Shown here one piece after another: positions 41,775 to 50,140 of a DNA stretch of 64,000 nt (its first letter is position 1; the number at the start of each line of letters is the position of its first letter). Where the stretch lies: positions 351,014 through 415,013 of the forward strand of contig NZ_FMYF01000002.1 in the NCBI RefSeq assembly GCF_900092135.1, given 5' to 3'. A model generated the notes under the pieces. That model searched no databases. It saw nothing but the letters and a program-made list of their open reading frames with translations, and was not told the origin of the DNA. Both the position numbers and the translations under genes were made by a program. The DNA comes from Raineyella antarctica (GTDB lineage: Bacteria > Actinomycetota > Actinomycetes > Propionibacteriales > Propionibacteriaceae).

Positions 41775-42866
41775 TCAGACCTCCTCCACCTGGGTCGCGA
41801 AGTCGACCTCCCAGTCCGGTGCCAGGTAGCGCGGCTCGGCCGGGAAGCGCCGGTGCACGCCTTCGACCAGGAACCCGCCGAGGTGGTCGAAAGTGTCGAA
41901 GTAACCGTACTCCGCGGCACCCCCGCGCAGGTCCGAACCCATGCACAGCGGTGCTCCCAGCTGGGTCATCGCCTCGACGCTGGCAGTCCAGTCGGCCGCG
42001 TCCATGGTCAGGTACGGGAAGATATGGTGGATGCCCGGCCCGCGCTGGTCGGTGAACTCCCGGTTGTAGTGCGAGGGCCCGTAGGTGCACTGGATCACCT
42101 CGAAGCCGAAGTCGCCGGCGAAGCCCTGGGCGGTGAAGTAACCGTGCTGGACCGGCTTGATGTCGCGGTAGTACGGCGAGTCGAGCCGGCCCTCCTCGGT
42201 CTGCCAGGTCTTGATCGCGAACTTCTCGATGCCGAGCACGTCGTGGTAGTTCGCGATCGTCGCCATCGTGTCGTCGACCACGACGCCGAAGTGGTTGATG
42301 CCCTGCATCGGCAGGGCGCGCCGGCCCCCGCGCAGCGCCGCCCCGTCGTACGTCACCGGCTCGCCGGCCGGGACCTGCGCCGAGGTGACCACCTCGAGCA
42401 GGTAGCCGCCGAGCAGGTCGCGCGTGTCCCAGAACGTACGTCGCACGGTCCCGTCGACGACGTGGGAGTGCGCCGGGCGGATGCCGAGACCGGCGAAGTG
42501 CTCGCCGATCCCGGCCTCGTCGATGCCCTCTGCCAGCACGGTCAGCCAACCGATGCCCTCACCTCTGGACAGCAGGAACTCGTTGAACGGGGTCTCCCCG
42601 CCGGTCGGCTGCACCAGCTCGAACGGCACCGGCCGCGGGGCGCCCCCCATCGGGCCGGGTCCGGCCGGATCGTACGGGGTGGCCCCGTACGCCGCGCGGT
42701 AGGTGCCGGCGCTGCGGCGCCCGTACGAGACGGACTCCGACAGCCGGTCGGCGCCCAGGTCGGCGACGCTCCACTCGTCGATGCCGAGCAGTCGGGCGTA
42801 CTGCTCGGTCGCCCGGTCGAGGTCGCGGACGACGACGCCGATGCCGGTCAGGCGGGTGATGTTCAT
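41775..42866 (-). CDS. Two-domain VOC-superfamily protein
   Basis: 363 residues. Two glyoxalase/extradiol-type halves: residues ~1-165 (ITRLTGIGVVVRDLDRATEQYARLLG) and ~190-340 (GINHFGVVVDDTMATIANYHDVLGI). The second half keeps possible metal ligands His in INHFGVV, His in GIHHIFPYL and Glu in GGFLVEGV; in the first half the equivalents are not evident. It could be a ring-cleavage or other metal-dependent enzyme, but it does not match the usual BphC sequence. It is cotranscribed with the beta subunit and ABM genes. Confidence 0.72.
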   Translation of the reverse strand: MNITRLTGIGVVVRDLDRATEQYARLLGIDEWSVADLGADRLSESVSYGRRSAGTYRAAYGATPYDPAGPGPMGGAPRPVPFELVQPTGGETPFNEFLLSRGEGIGWLTVLAEGIDEAGIGEHFAGLGIRPAHSHVVDGTVRRTFWDTRDLLGGYLLEVVTSAQVPAGEPVTYDGAALRGGRRALPMQGINHFGVVVDDTMATIANYHDVLGIEKFAIKTWQTEEGRLDSPYYRDIKPVQHGYFTAQGFAGDFGFEVIQCTYGPSHYNREFTDQRGPGIHHIFPYLTMDAADWTASVEAMTQLGAPLCMGSDLRGGAAEYGYFDTFDHLGGFLVEGVHRRFPAEPRYLAPDWEVDFATQVEEV

Positions 42867-42906
42867 GGGGTTCCTCGGTCGGGGGGGTCAGGCGGTGGGC
42901 CAGGGG

Positions 42907-43554
42907 TCAGTAGAACAGGCTGAGGTTCTTGTTCAGGATCATCGACATGTCGAACAGGATCCGGCGTTCCTTGATCACGTAGCCCCACACCGAGGAGGGG
43001 TCACGGACGATCCGGTCGATCCGCTCGCCGGTGATGGAGTCCTGGGAGCGCTGCCCGTTGGAGCGGTAGTCGTAGAAGTTGGACTTCACGACGTACTCGT
43101 CCTCGGCGACACCCTTGGTGATGCGGATGTTGGTGATGATGTGCCGCTGGCGCGACGGCGGCTCCTCGCCCCAGGCCATGTTGGTCAGCAGGCGGTCGAC
43201 GCGCTGCTTGAGCTGGACCTTGTTCTCCTCGAAGTAGGCCGAGGTGCGGAAGTCGGCGATCCGCTTGGAGCGCTCGCGGGAGAGCCGGTCCTCCTGGGTC
43301 GGGGCCCAGTACATGCAGTCCTCGGCGAAGAAGTCGAGCCACTCGCCCCACTTCCAGTCGTCGAGGACCTGCACCTCCTCGTAGAGGAAACGGGTCAGGG
43401 CGCGCTCGACGGCCGGGTCGACCTCGGCCAGCAGGGCGGTCAGCTTGTCGGTCGTCGCGGTGGTCGGGCGGGCGGCGGCGGCCGGGTCGCCGAAGGGATG
43501 GGCGGTGTCCGGGGTGGTGGGTTCGTCGGTCTGGGGCATCGCGGTCAGGGTCAT
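42907..43554 (-). CDS. Aromatic-ring-hydroxylating dioxygenase, beta subunit (set A)
   Basis: 215 residues. SnoaL/NTF2-like cone fold of dioxygenase small subunits: ERALTRFLYEEVQVLDDWKWGEWLDFFAEDCMYW-type region at ~55-85, then PPSRQRHIITNIRI and the C-terminal KERRILFDMSMILNKNLSLFY. It structurally supports the alpha subunit and has no metals. It starts 55 bases downstream of the alpha gene; a 35-residue Pro/Thr-rich leader precedes the fold. Confidence 0.92.
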   Translation of the reverse strand: MTLTAMPQTDEPTTPDTAHPFGDPAAAARPTTATTDKLTALLAEVDPAVERALTRFLYEEVQVLDDWKWGEWLDFFAEDCMYWAPTQEDRLSRERSKRIADFRTSAYFEENKVQLKQRVDRLLTNMAWGEEPPSRQRHIITNIRITKGVAEDEYVVKSNFYDYRSNGQRSQDSITGERIDRIVRDPSSVWGYVIKERRILFDMSMILNKNLSLFY

Positions 43555-43608
43555 GTCACACCTCGTCGTGCGTCGGGTCTGGTCTGGTCGGGTCGTACGG
43601 GGTGGCGC

Positions 43609-44940
43609 TCAGGCCTCGACGGAGGCGGGCTCCAGGCCCATCCGGTGCTGGGCGCGCTTCTCCATCAGCTCTTCCCAGGAGTCGGAGGTCATCATGTCGA
43701 GGTAGTTCGCGTACATGTTGATCGCGGCGTTGTCGGAGAAGACGTGCTGGGACGAACCGCCGGGGTAGCAGCCCTCGTCCCACTGGATCGGGGCACCGAC
43801 CATCTGGTACAGGTAGCCGGTGTCGCGGGCCACCTTGCCCTTCAGCACGTGCTGCATCTCCTCCCAGTTCAGCGCGTCGTCGGCCTCGAACATGCCGCCG
43901 GGGGTGAACGTACGCAGCACGTCGCGGCGGATGGAGTCCTTGACGTCCTCCGGGGCGTCCTTGGGGACGAAGGTCCAGGCCCAGACCTCCATCTCGTGCG
44001 GGCCGCGCGGGTGGGTGACGCGGATGGTGTAGTTGCCCAGCACCATGAAGGTCGGCCAGATGTTCAGGTGGCCGCGGACCTCGCGGTCGTCGCCGAGGCG
44101 GCGGGCGATCATCTCGGCGATCTCCGGCTGCGACTCGTACGCCTGGATGGCCTGGCCGGTGTTCGGGACCTCGGCGCCCTTCTCGCCGTACCACGCGCCG
44201 CCGTGGCCGTAGTCGGAGAAGAACTGGCGGCCGACCGGGTTGGTGCCGCGCTTGGTGCGGTCCGCGGCGTCGGAGCCCTTGTTCAGCACGGTGGCGGCGG
44301 AGACGTGGGTGATCTCGGAGTGCTGCATGTCGGAGGTGGGCTGCTCGGCCATGAACTTCCAGTTGTTCGGCAGCACCCAGCGGTGGAAGGCGACCTGCTC
44401 CATCCCGCCGTCCCAGCGGTCGATGTAGCCGTCGAGGTAGTACGCGGCCGAGCCGAGGTAGTCCACGAACGAGGGGGCGTCCTCGTCCCAGGTGCCGAAC
44501 CAGAAGCCCTTGTAGTACTCGATCCGGGGGACCTTGACGGCGCTGTAGTCGCCGCGCTCGAAGGTCTCCGGGTAGGCGGTGTCCTGGCGCGGGACCTGGA
44601 TCAGGTCACCACCCAGGTCGTACGACCAGCCGTGGAAGGTGCAGGTGAAGGCCTTGGCGGTGCCCTTGTCGACCCGGCAGATCCGCATCCCGCGGTGGCG
44701 GCACTGGTTGAGGAACCCCTTGACCGAGCCGTCCTTCTGGCGGACGACCATCACCGGGTCCTCGCCGATGTAGGTCTGCAGGAAGTCGCCCTTCTTGGGG
44801 ATCATCGAGTCGTGGGCCAGCATCACCCAGGCCCGCTTCCAGACCTTCTCGAGCTCCTGCTCGTAGATCTCCTCGTCGGTGAAGACGGCGCCCTTGAGGC
44901 GACCGTTCTCGATGTCGACGAGGTCGGTGATGTCGGCCAT
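43609..44940 (-). CDS. Rieske aromatic-ring-hydroxylating dioxygenase, alpha subunit (set A)
   Basis: 443 residues. Rieske ligands C80, H82, C100 and H103 (CRHRGMRIC, CTFHGW). The catalytic domain has NWKFMAEQPTSDMQHSEITH with the bridging Asp 204 and iron ligands H207 and H212. It should add both atoms of O2 to an aromatic ring to give a cis-dihydrodiol. ATG 44940 is used; upstream codons to 45168 cross the operator and are rejected. First gene of the minus-strand operon (alpha, beta, VOC, ABM, ferredoxin, reductase, hydrolase, ferredoxin, ybaK), divergent from a TetR gene. Confidence 0.95.
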   Translation of the reverse strand: MADITDLVDIENGRLKGAVFTDEEIYEQELEKVWKRAWVMLAHDSMIPKKGDFLQTYIGEDPVMVVRQKDGSVKGFLNQCRHRGMRICRVDKGTAKAFTCTFHGWSYDLGGDLIQVPRQDTAYPETFERGDYSAVKVPRIEYYKGFWFGTWDEDAPSFVDYLGSAAYYLDGYIDRWDGGMEQVAFHRWVLPNNWKFMAEQPTSDMQHSEITHVSAATVLNKGSDAADRTKRGTNPVGRQFFSDYGHGGAWYGEKGAEVPNTGQAIQAYESQPEIAEMIARRLGDDREVRGHLNIWPTFMVLGNYTIRVTHPRGPHEMEVWAWTFVPKDAPEDVKDSIRRDVLRTFTPGGMFEADDALNWEEMQHVLKGKVARDTGYLYQMVGAPIQWDEGCYPGGSSQHVFSDNAAINMYANYLDMMTSDSWEELMEKRAQHRMGLEPASVEA

Positions 44941-45052
44941 GGGAACTCCTTTGTCAACGGACCGGGGGAGGGCGGGTCCAGTGCCGGTCGACCGAGGAGG
45001 GTCGAGGGCTGTCCGACGCTGGATGCCTTCGAGGTGAATACGAGTGCCTGTT

Positions 45053-45070
45053 CTTGAGTGGGCACTCAAG
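45053..45070. promoter_or_regulatory. TetR-type operator in divergent dioxygenase/tetR promoter
   Basis: CTTGAGTGGGCACTCAAG is a perfect palindrome with 8-base arms. A second overlapping inverted repeat, GAGTGCC (45042-45048) with GGCACTC (45061-45067), shares its centre region. It lies 113 bases upstream of the alpha-subunit start and 71 bases before tetR, the expected place for the regulator's own site. Confidence 0.8.
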
Positions 45071-45140
45071 TCTTGGTGATCTCGACGGTAGAGGGCTTGT
45101 CGTACGATCGACAGGGACCGTTCCACCAGGAAGGACACCC

Positions 45141-45863
45141 GTGCCCAGGAAGCCTGCCGACGCCGCAACGACGCGCCAGCGGATCCTCGACGCCGCGCGC
45201 CTGATCGCCCGGGACCGCGGCTACAAAGGCACCACGCTGGCGATGATCCAGAAGGAGGCCGGCGTCCACCCCGGCTCCTTCTACTGGCACTTCGAGGACA
45301 AGGACTCCCTGTTCGCCGCCCTGGTCCGGTACGCCTACGAGCAGTCCGGCGACCTGCTGGAGCGGCTCGATCCGCGCGATGCGCCCAACCCGGTCAAGGT
45401 GGTGCTGGACTCGATCGTGCAGAACCCTGCTCGTTACGGCCTGTGGCGGTTCAACGTGCAGCTGATGCTGGATCCCGACATGCGGGACTCCAAGACGGCC
45501 AAGGAGATCCGGGCGCTGCGGGTGGCCACCCAGGCGGCCCTGACCCGGGCCTGGCTGGAGCACGTGCCCGCCCGGGTGCTGGCCGAGACCCCCGACCTGC
45601 CGGTCCGGATGGCCGACTACTCGCTGGCGATCGTGGAGGGCTGCATCCTGTCCCGGGTCGGCGGGACCGTGCGCGACGAGGAGTTCATCACCGGCCTGGC
45701 CACCGTGATGATGGACCGGATGGTGGCGGTGGCCTGCGAACAGGTGGGCGAGCCGGTGCCCGGCTTCTTCCGGGAGCGGGAGAGCGGGATGGCCCAGCTG
45801 GTGACTGGGCACCCGTCGCCCGTCGTGGCCGAGCGGGTTGACCCCGCCGCGAGCGGCGCCTAG
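45141..45863 (+). CDS. TetR-family regulator of the dioxygenase cluster
   Basis: 240 residues from GTG 45141, preceded by GGAAGGA. HTH at residues ~10-55 (TTRQRILDAARLIARDRGYKG, then EAGVHPGSFYWHFEDKDSL). The C-terminal ligand domain is helical. Divergent from the alpha subunit across an 18-base palindrome, it is likely the local repressor; the ligand may be an aromatic acid or ring-cleavage product (inference). Confidence 0.92.
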   Translation: MPRKPADAATTRQRILDAARLIARDRGYKGTTLAMIQKEAGVHPGSFYWHFEDKDSLFAALVRYAYEQSGDLLERLDPRDAPNPVKVVLDSIVQNPARYGLWRFNVQLMLDPDMRDSKTAKEIRALRVATQAALTRAWLEHVPARVLAETPDLPVRMADYSLAIVEGCILSRVGGTVRDEEFITGLATVMMDRMVAVACEQVGEPVPGFFRERESGMAQLVTGHPSPVVAERVDPAASGA

Positions 45864-45954
45864 CCTCGAAGGGCCCGGCAGCGGGCCGGTGGGCTGCCGG
45901 CCGCTCCGGAACGAGTGGGCACCGCGTCGTCTCCCGACGTCCCGAAGGATCCCC

Positions 45955-46899
45955 ATGTCACTCGCCCTCGTCGCGATGTCGCACAGCCCGCTGCTGCACA
46001 CCGCCGAACTCCCGCCCTCCGATGCCGTCCGTGCCCGTGTCGACGCCGCGTTCGCCGCGATCCACGACTTCGCCCGGGCGTACGACCCGACGCTGGTCGT
46101 GGTCTTCGCGCCGGACCACTACAACGGCGTCTTCTACGACATGCTGCCGCCCTTCGCCGTCGGCCTGGCCGCCACCGGCATCGGCGACTACGGGTCCACA
46201 GCCGGCCCGCTGTCGGTCGACGAGGACCACGCCCTCGCCATCGTCCGGCACGCCCAGCAGGCCGACGTCGACATGACGCTGTCGCGCCGCCTGGAGGTCG
46301 ACCACGGCGCCGTCCAGCCGCTGGAGACGCTGTTCGGCGGGATCGATGCCCGTCCGGTGGTGCCGGTCTTCGTCAACGGGGTGGCCGCGCCGTTCGTGCC
46401 GATGCGCCGGATCCGCGCCATGGGGCAGGCGGTCGGGGACTACCTGGCGTCCCTGGACGAGCGGGTGCTGGTGATCGCCTCCGGTGGGCTCTCGCACGAC
46501 CCGCCGGTGCCGCAGTGGGACACCGCCCCCGAGGCCGTTCGCGCCGGGCTCATCGATGGCCGCCACCCCAGTGCGGAGGCGCGCGAGGCGCGCCAGCGCC
46601 GGGTGATCGAGGGGGCCGCCGCCTTCGCCCGCGGCGAGGCCGCGATCCGCGACCTCAACCCCGGGTGGGATCGTACGTTCATGGCGGACTGCGCCTCCGG
46701 TGACGTGGCGCGCTTCGACGCGTACGAGGCGGACGCGATGACCGAGGAGGCCGGGCACTCCTCGCACGAGGTGCGCACCTGGGTCGCCGCGTTCAGCGCG
46801 CTGGCCGCGGCCGGACCGTACGAGACGACGTACGAGTACTACGAGCCGATCCCGGAGTACATCGCCGGGTTCGGCGTGATGGCCGCGCGGACGCGCTGA
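45955..46899 (+). CDS. mhpB: Class III extradiol dioxygenase, MhpB type (2,3-dihydroxyphenylpropionate 1,2-dioxygenase-like)
   Basis: 314 residues. MhpB features: LVAMSHSPLLHT with an N-terminal iron-ligand His, FAPDHYNGVFYDMLPPFAVG, EVDHGAVQPLETLFGG and VIASGGLSHDPPVPQW. The LigB fold holds Fe(II) and cleaves a catechol ring next to the hydroxyls. ATG 45955 follows GAAGGA. It is the first of a plus-strand set with a dihydrodiol dehydrogenase and second dioxygenase, so the substrate is probably a 3-substituted catechol such as 2,3-dihydroxyphenylpropionate or its cinnamate analogue. Confidence 0.9.
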   Translation: MSLALVAMSHSPLLHTAELPPSDAVRARVDAAFAAIHDFARAYDPTLVVVFAPDHYNGVFYDMLPPFAVGLAATGIGDYGSTAGPLSVDEDHALAIVRHAQQADVDMTLSRRLEVDHGAVQPLETLFGGIDARPVVPVFVNGVAAPFVPMRRIRAMGQAVGDYLASLDERVLVIASGGLSHDPPVPQWDTAPEAVRAGLIDGRHPSAEAREARQRRVIEGAAAFARGEAAIRDLNPGWDRTFMADCASGDVARFDAYEADAMTEEAGHSSHEVRTWVAAFSALAAAGPYETTYEYYEPIPEYIAGFGVMAARTR

Positions 46900-46945
46900 G
46901 GCCTGGCCGGAAACAGGCAGACGGATACGGATGAAGGAGACGGAC

Positions 46946-47755
46946 ATGGGTTGGTTGGACGAACAGGTGGCGGTACTCACCGGCGGTGGCTCGGGACTGG
47001 GGCGGGCTCTGGTCGACACCCTGCTGGAGGAGGGGGCGCGGGTCGTCGTGCTGGAGTACTCCCCGGACAAGTGCCGGGCTCTGGAGGCGGAGTGTGATCC
47101 CGGGCGGGTCGCGGTCGTGCAGGGCGACGCCGGGACGTACGCCTCGAACCGGGAGGCCGTCGACCTGGCGGTCGCCCGGTGGGGGAGGCTCGATACCTTC
47201 ATCGCGAACGCGGGGCTGTGGGACTTCTCCCGCAGCCTGGACGACATGACGCCCGAGGAGCTGGACCGGGGCTTCGACGAGCTCTACCGGCTCAACGTCA
47301 AGGGCCCGCTGCTGGCCGCGAAGGCCGCACTGGAGGCGCTGCGGGCCAGCAACGGCTCGTTCATCATGACGCTGTCCAACGCCGCGCTCTACCCGGGCGG
47401 CGGCGGTTCGCTGTACATCTCCAGCAAGCACGCCGGCGCCGGCCTGGTGAAGCAGTTGGCGTACGAGCTGGCGCCCAACGTACGGGTCAACGGTGTCGCG
47501 CCGGCAGGGATGGTCAGCGACCTGCGCGGACCGGCCTCGATGGGCCTGGCCGACACCTCGGTGAGTGGCCTGGACATGGCCACGATGGTGGCAAAGAAGT
47601 CCGCGCTGCAGCGCTGCCCCGAGGCGGTCGACTACACCGGGGCGTACGTGCTGCTGGCCTCCCGCAAGTACGGCATCACCACGTCCGGGTCGATCCTGGA
47701 CGTGGCCAACGGCAAGGGATTGATCGGGCGGGTGGTCGACGACCTGCTGGCGTGA
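46946..47755 (+). CDS. cis-dihydrodiol dehydrogenase (SDR, BphB/HcaB type)
   Basis: 269 residues. Short-chain dehydrogenase with TGGGSGLGRALVDTLL, IANAGLWDF, the catalytic Ser in TLSNAALYPGGGG and Tyr-x-x-x-Lys in YISSKHAG. The GxGGxLYxxSKHA pattern is typical of BphB/HcaB, which oxidise cis-dihydrodiols to catechols with NAD+. I choose ATG 46946 because AAGGAG lies between it and the earlier ATG at 46931. Confidence 0.92.
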   Translation: MGWLDEQVAVLTGGGSGLGRALVDTLLEEGARVVVLEYSPDKCRALEAECDPGRVAVVQGDAGTYASNREAVDLAVARWGRLDTFIANAGLWDFSRSLDDMTPEELDRGFDELYRLNVKGPLLAAKAALEALRASNGSFIMTLSNAALYPGGGGSLYISSKHAGAGLVKQLAYELAPNVRVNGVAPAGMVSDLRGPASMGLADTSVSGLDMATMVAKKSALQRCPEAVDYTGAYVLLASRKYGITTSGSILDVANGKGLIGRVVDDLLA

Positions 47756-48013
47756 GCGCCCACGACCCCCATCCGTGCTGCTGAACGGCACGACTGGTGG
47801 CCGAGGAGCGCCGTTCCGAGGTTCGGGACAGCGGGTGGTGTCAAGTCGTGGTTCCAAGGTTCGGCATACCTCCTGCGGGAGTTCTCCCACTTCCGCTTGA
47901 CTGGGCACGTGCCGGTGGCCCCGTGGGGGGCCGGCCGACGAGTAGCAGCGCAGCACTCGACGGGGCATGGACCCGCCGCTGAGATGCGCGCACCCTGCCG
48001 CCAAGGAGCAACG

Positions 48014-49363
48014 ATGCCCAACCCATTCGCGCCGAACGGCCTCCGCGAAGCAGGCCCCGCCAACTCAGGGCTGCGCCGGCCCGAGGGCCTGACCAGCGTG
48101 CCGGACGTGTCCACCATGGTCGATCCCGGGTCCGGGGCGGTCGACCGGGCGATCTTCACCGACCGTACGGTCTACGACACCGAGATGCGCCGGATCTTCG
48201 CCCGCAGCTGGCTTTTCCTGGCCCACCGCGACCAGTTCCACAAGCCCGGCGACTTCTTCCAGACCTTCATGGGCGAGGACCCGATCATCGTCACGATGGA
48301 CAAGCAGAAGCGGATCCGCGCCTACCTCAACTCCTGCCGCCACCGCGGCGCCCGGGTCTGCCGCGCCGACGAGGGCCAGGCCAAGGCCTTCACCTGCACC
48401 TACCACGGCTGGTCCTTCGGCCTGGACGGGTCGCTGATCTCCGTCCCCAACAGCGGCGGCTACCCCGAGACCTTCCAGCGCGAGGACTGGGGGCTGGTCG
48501 AGGTGCCGAACGTGCAGGAGTACCACGGCCTCATCTTCGGCAACTGGGACCCGGACGCGATGTCGCTGGAGGAGGACCTCGGCGACATGCGCTGGTACCT
48601 GGACGCCATGCTGGACCGGGACCCCGAGGGCACCGTGGTCGTCGGCGGGGTGATGAAGTGGGTGCTGCACGGCAACTGGAAGCTCGCCGCCGAGCAGTTC
48701 GCCACCGACTGGTACCACGTCAACATGTCGCACGCCTCCGCCCTGCAGGTGCTCTCGCCGACCGGCCAGGGCCCGAAGAAGGAGATCGCCGAGCGTACGG
48801 GCCGGCAGTTCCACAACGACCACGGCCACGCCCACGGCTTCCCGGTGCACCCGAAGAACAGGTTCGACGCGAAGACCGTGCACCAGTGGTACGACTACGA
48901 CGCCCTGCGGGAGCGGCTCGGCGACTCCCGGGTCGAGGGCCCGCTGACCAACGGTCACGGCACCGTCTTCCCGAACTTCTCCTACCTGCCGATCAACGGC
49001 TCGATCCGGGTCTGGCACCCCAAGGGGCCGGACCGGATGGAGGTGTGGGCCTGGACGATCCTGGACCGCTCGATGCCCGAGGAGGTCCGCGAGGCGCAGC
49101 GGCTCTACAACCTCCGTACGTTCGGCCCGTCCGGCATCTTCGAGCAGGACGACGGCGAGAACTGGTCGGAGTGCCAGGCGATCGCGCACGGCTTCATGAC
49201 CAACACCACCCCGCTGAACTACCAGATGGGCATCGGCAGCGACCGGGAGGAGCCCGGCTACCCGGGCACCACCTCCGAGCTGCTGTCGGACTCCGCCGGC
49301 CGGGCGTTCTACCGGCGCTGGGCCGAACTGATGCGTACGCCGGCCTGGCACGAGCAGGCCTGA
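48014..49363 (+). CDS. Rieske aromatic-ring-hydroxylating dioxygenase, alpha subunit (set B)
   Basis: 449 residues. Rieske ligands C108, H110, C128 and H131; catalytic Asp 232 with iron ligands H235 and H240 in NWKLAAEQFATDWYHVNMSH. AAGGAG precedes ATG 48014. Clearly distinct from set A (different lengths at the N-terminus and substrate-pocket residues), so the two oxygenases probably act on different compounds. No ferredoxin or reductase gene is adjacent; those in the minus-strand operon would have to serve it. A 258-base gap upstream should contain its promoter. Confidence 0.95.
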   Translation: MPNPFAPNGLREAGPANSGLRRPEGLTSVPDVSTMVDPGSGAVDRAIFTDRTVYDTEMRRIFARSWLFLAHRDQFHKPGDFFQTFMGEDPIIVTMDKQKRIRAYLNSCRHRGARVCRADEGQAKAFTCTYHGWSFGLDGSLISVPNSGGYPETFQREDWGLVEVPNVQEYHGLIFGNWDPDAMSLEEDLGDMRWYLDAMLDRDPEGTVVVGGVMKWVLHGNWKLAAEQFATDWYHVNMSHASALQVLSPTGQGPKKEIAERTGRQFHNDHGHAHGFPVHPKNRFDAKTVHQWYDYDALRERLGDSRVEGPLTNGHGTVFPNFSYLPINGSIRVWHPKGPDRMEVWAWTILDRSMPEEVREAQRLYNLRTFGPSGIFEQDDGENWSECQAIAHGFMTNTTPLNYQMGIGSDREEPGYPGTTSELLSDSAGRAFYRRWAELMRTPAWHEQA

Positions 49364-49388
49364 CCGGGCACGGACAGAAGGGACGAGC

Positions 49389-50114
49389 ATGACCGACACG
49401 AGCATGACCGAGACCGGGACGACCGACACCGGCACGATCGACACCGGCACGAACGACACCGGCACGATCGACCACCTGCCGCACCCGACCGGCTTCGGCC
49501 CGGCCGCGGACGCCCAGCAGGAGGTCGAGGGCCCGCTGGTCGACGCCGGGTTCGGCTACCTGGTCCAGCAGTTCTACTACCACGAGGCCGAGGTGCTCGA
49601 CGAGGGCCGCTACGCCGACTGGCTGGAGTTGTTCGACGACGACCTGCACTACTGGCTGCCCACCCGGTCCAACCGCACCCGCCGCCAGCAGGCACTGTCG
49701 GTCGCCCGGCCCGGCGAGGCGGCGTTCTACGACGAGACCAAGGAGTCACTGGCCTGGCGGATCCGTCGCTACGACTCCGGCATGGCCTGGTCGGAGGACC
49801 CGCCCTCGCGGACCCGTCACCTGGTCACCAACGTCGTCGTACGTCGCCGGCCCCAGACGGAGCAGGCCGGGACCGAGCAGTCCGGGACCGAGCCCGTCGC
49901 GACCGAGACCGGCACGGTGGCTGCCCGGGAGTTCACCGCCCGCTCGGCCTTCATCGTCTACCGGTCCCGCCTGGAGCGCGAGGTCGACATCTACGCCGGC
50001 TCGCGCACCGACCTGCTGAGGCTGCACCCCGACGGGAGACTGCGGGTGGCGCGCCGCACCATCCTGCTCGAGTCGAACGTGCTGCTGGCCAAGAACATCT
50101 CCACGTTCTTCTGA
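49389..50114 (+). CDS. Aromatic-ring-hydroxylating dioxygenase, beta subunit (set B)
   Basis: 241 residues, longer than usual (~180). The core VQQFYYHEAEVLDEGRYADWLELF, SEDPPSRTRHLVTNVVV and the C-terminal RTILLESNVLLAKNISTFF are standard. Two extras stand out: an N-terminal ~30-residue repeat of DTGTI/NDTG units coded by tandem GACACCGGCACGATC, and a ~25-residue Thr/Glu/Gly-rich insert (TEQAGTEQSGTEPVATETGT) between core strands. Follows the alpha gene by 25 bases. Confidence 0.92.
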   Translation: MTDTSMTETGTTDTGTIDTGTNDTGTIDHLPHPTGFGPAADAQQEVEGPLVDAGFGYLVQQFYYHEAEVLDEGRYADWLELFDDDLHYWLPTRSNRTRRQQALSVARPGEAAFYDETKESLAWRIRRYDSGMAWSEDPPSRTRHLVTNVVVRRRPQTEQAGTEQSGTEPVATETGTVAAREFTARSAFIVYRSRLEREVDIYAGSRTDLLRLHPDGRLRVARRTILLESNVLLAKNISTFF

Positions 50115-50140
50115 CCCCTGACCTTCCGAGGAGGCCCCGC

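Noticed and set aside
41774-41920. N-terminal extension of the ABM-fold protein
   Set aside because: It overlaps the end of the VOC gene in another frame and is Ser/Thr/Arg-rich; ATG 41773 follows the VOC stop directly.
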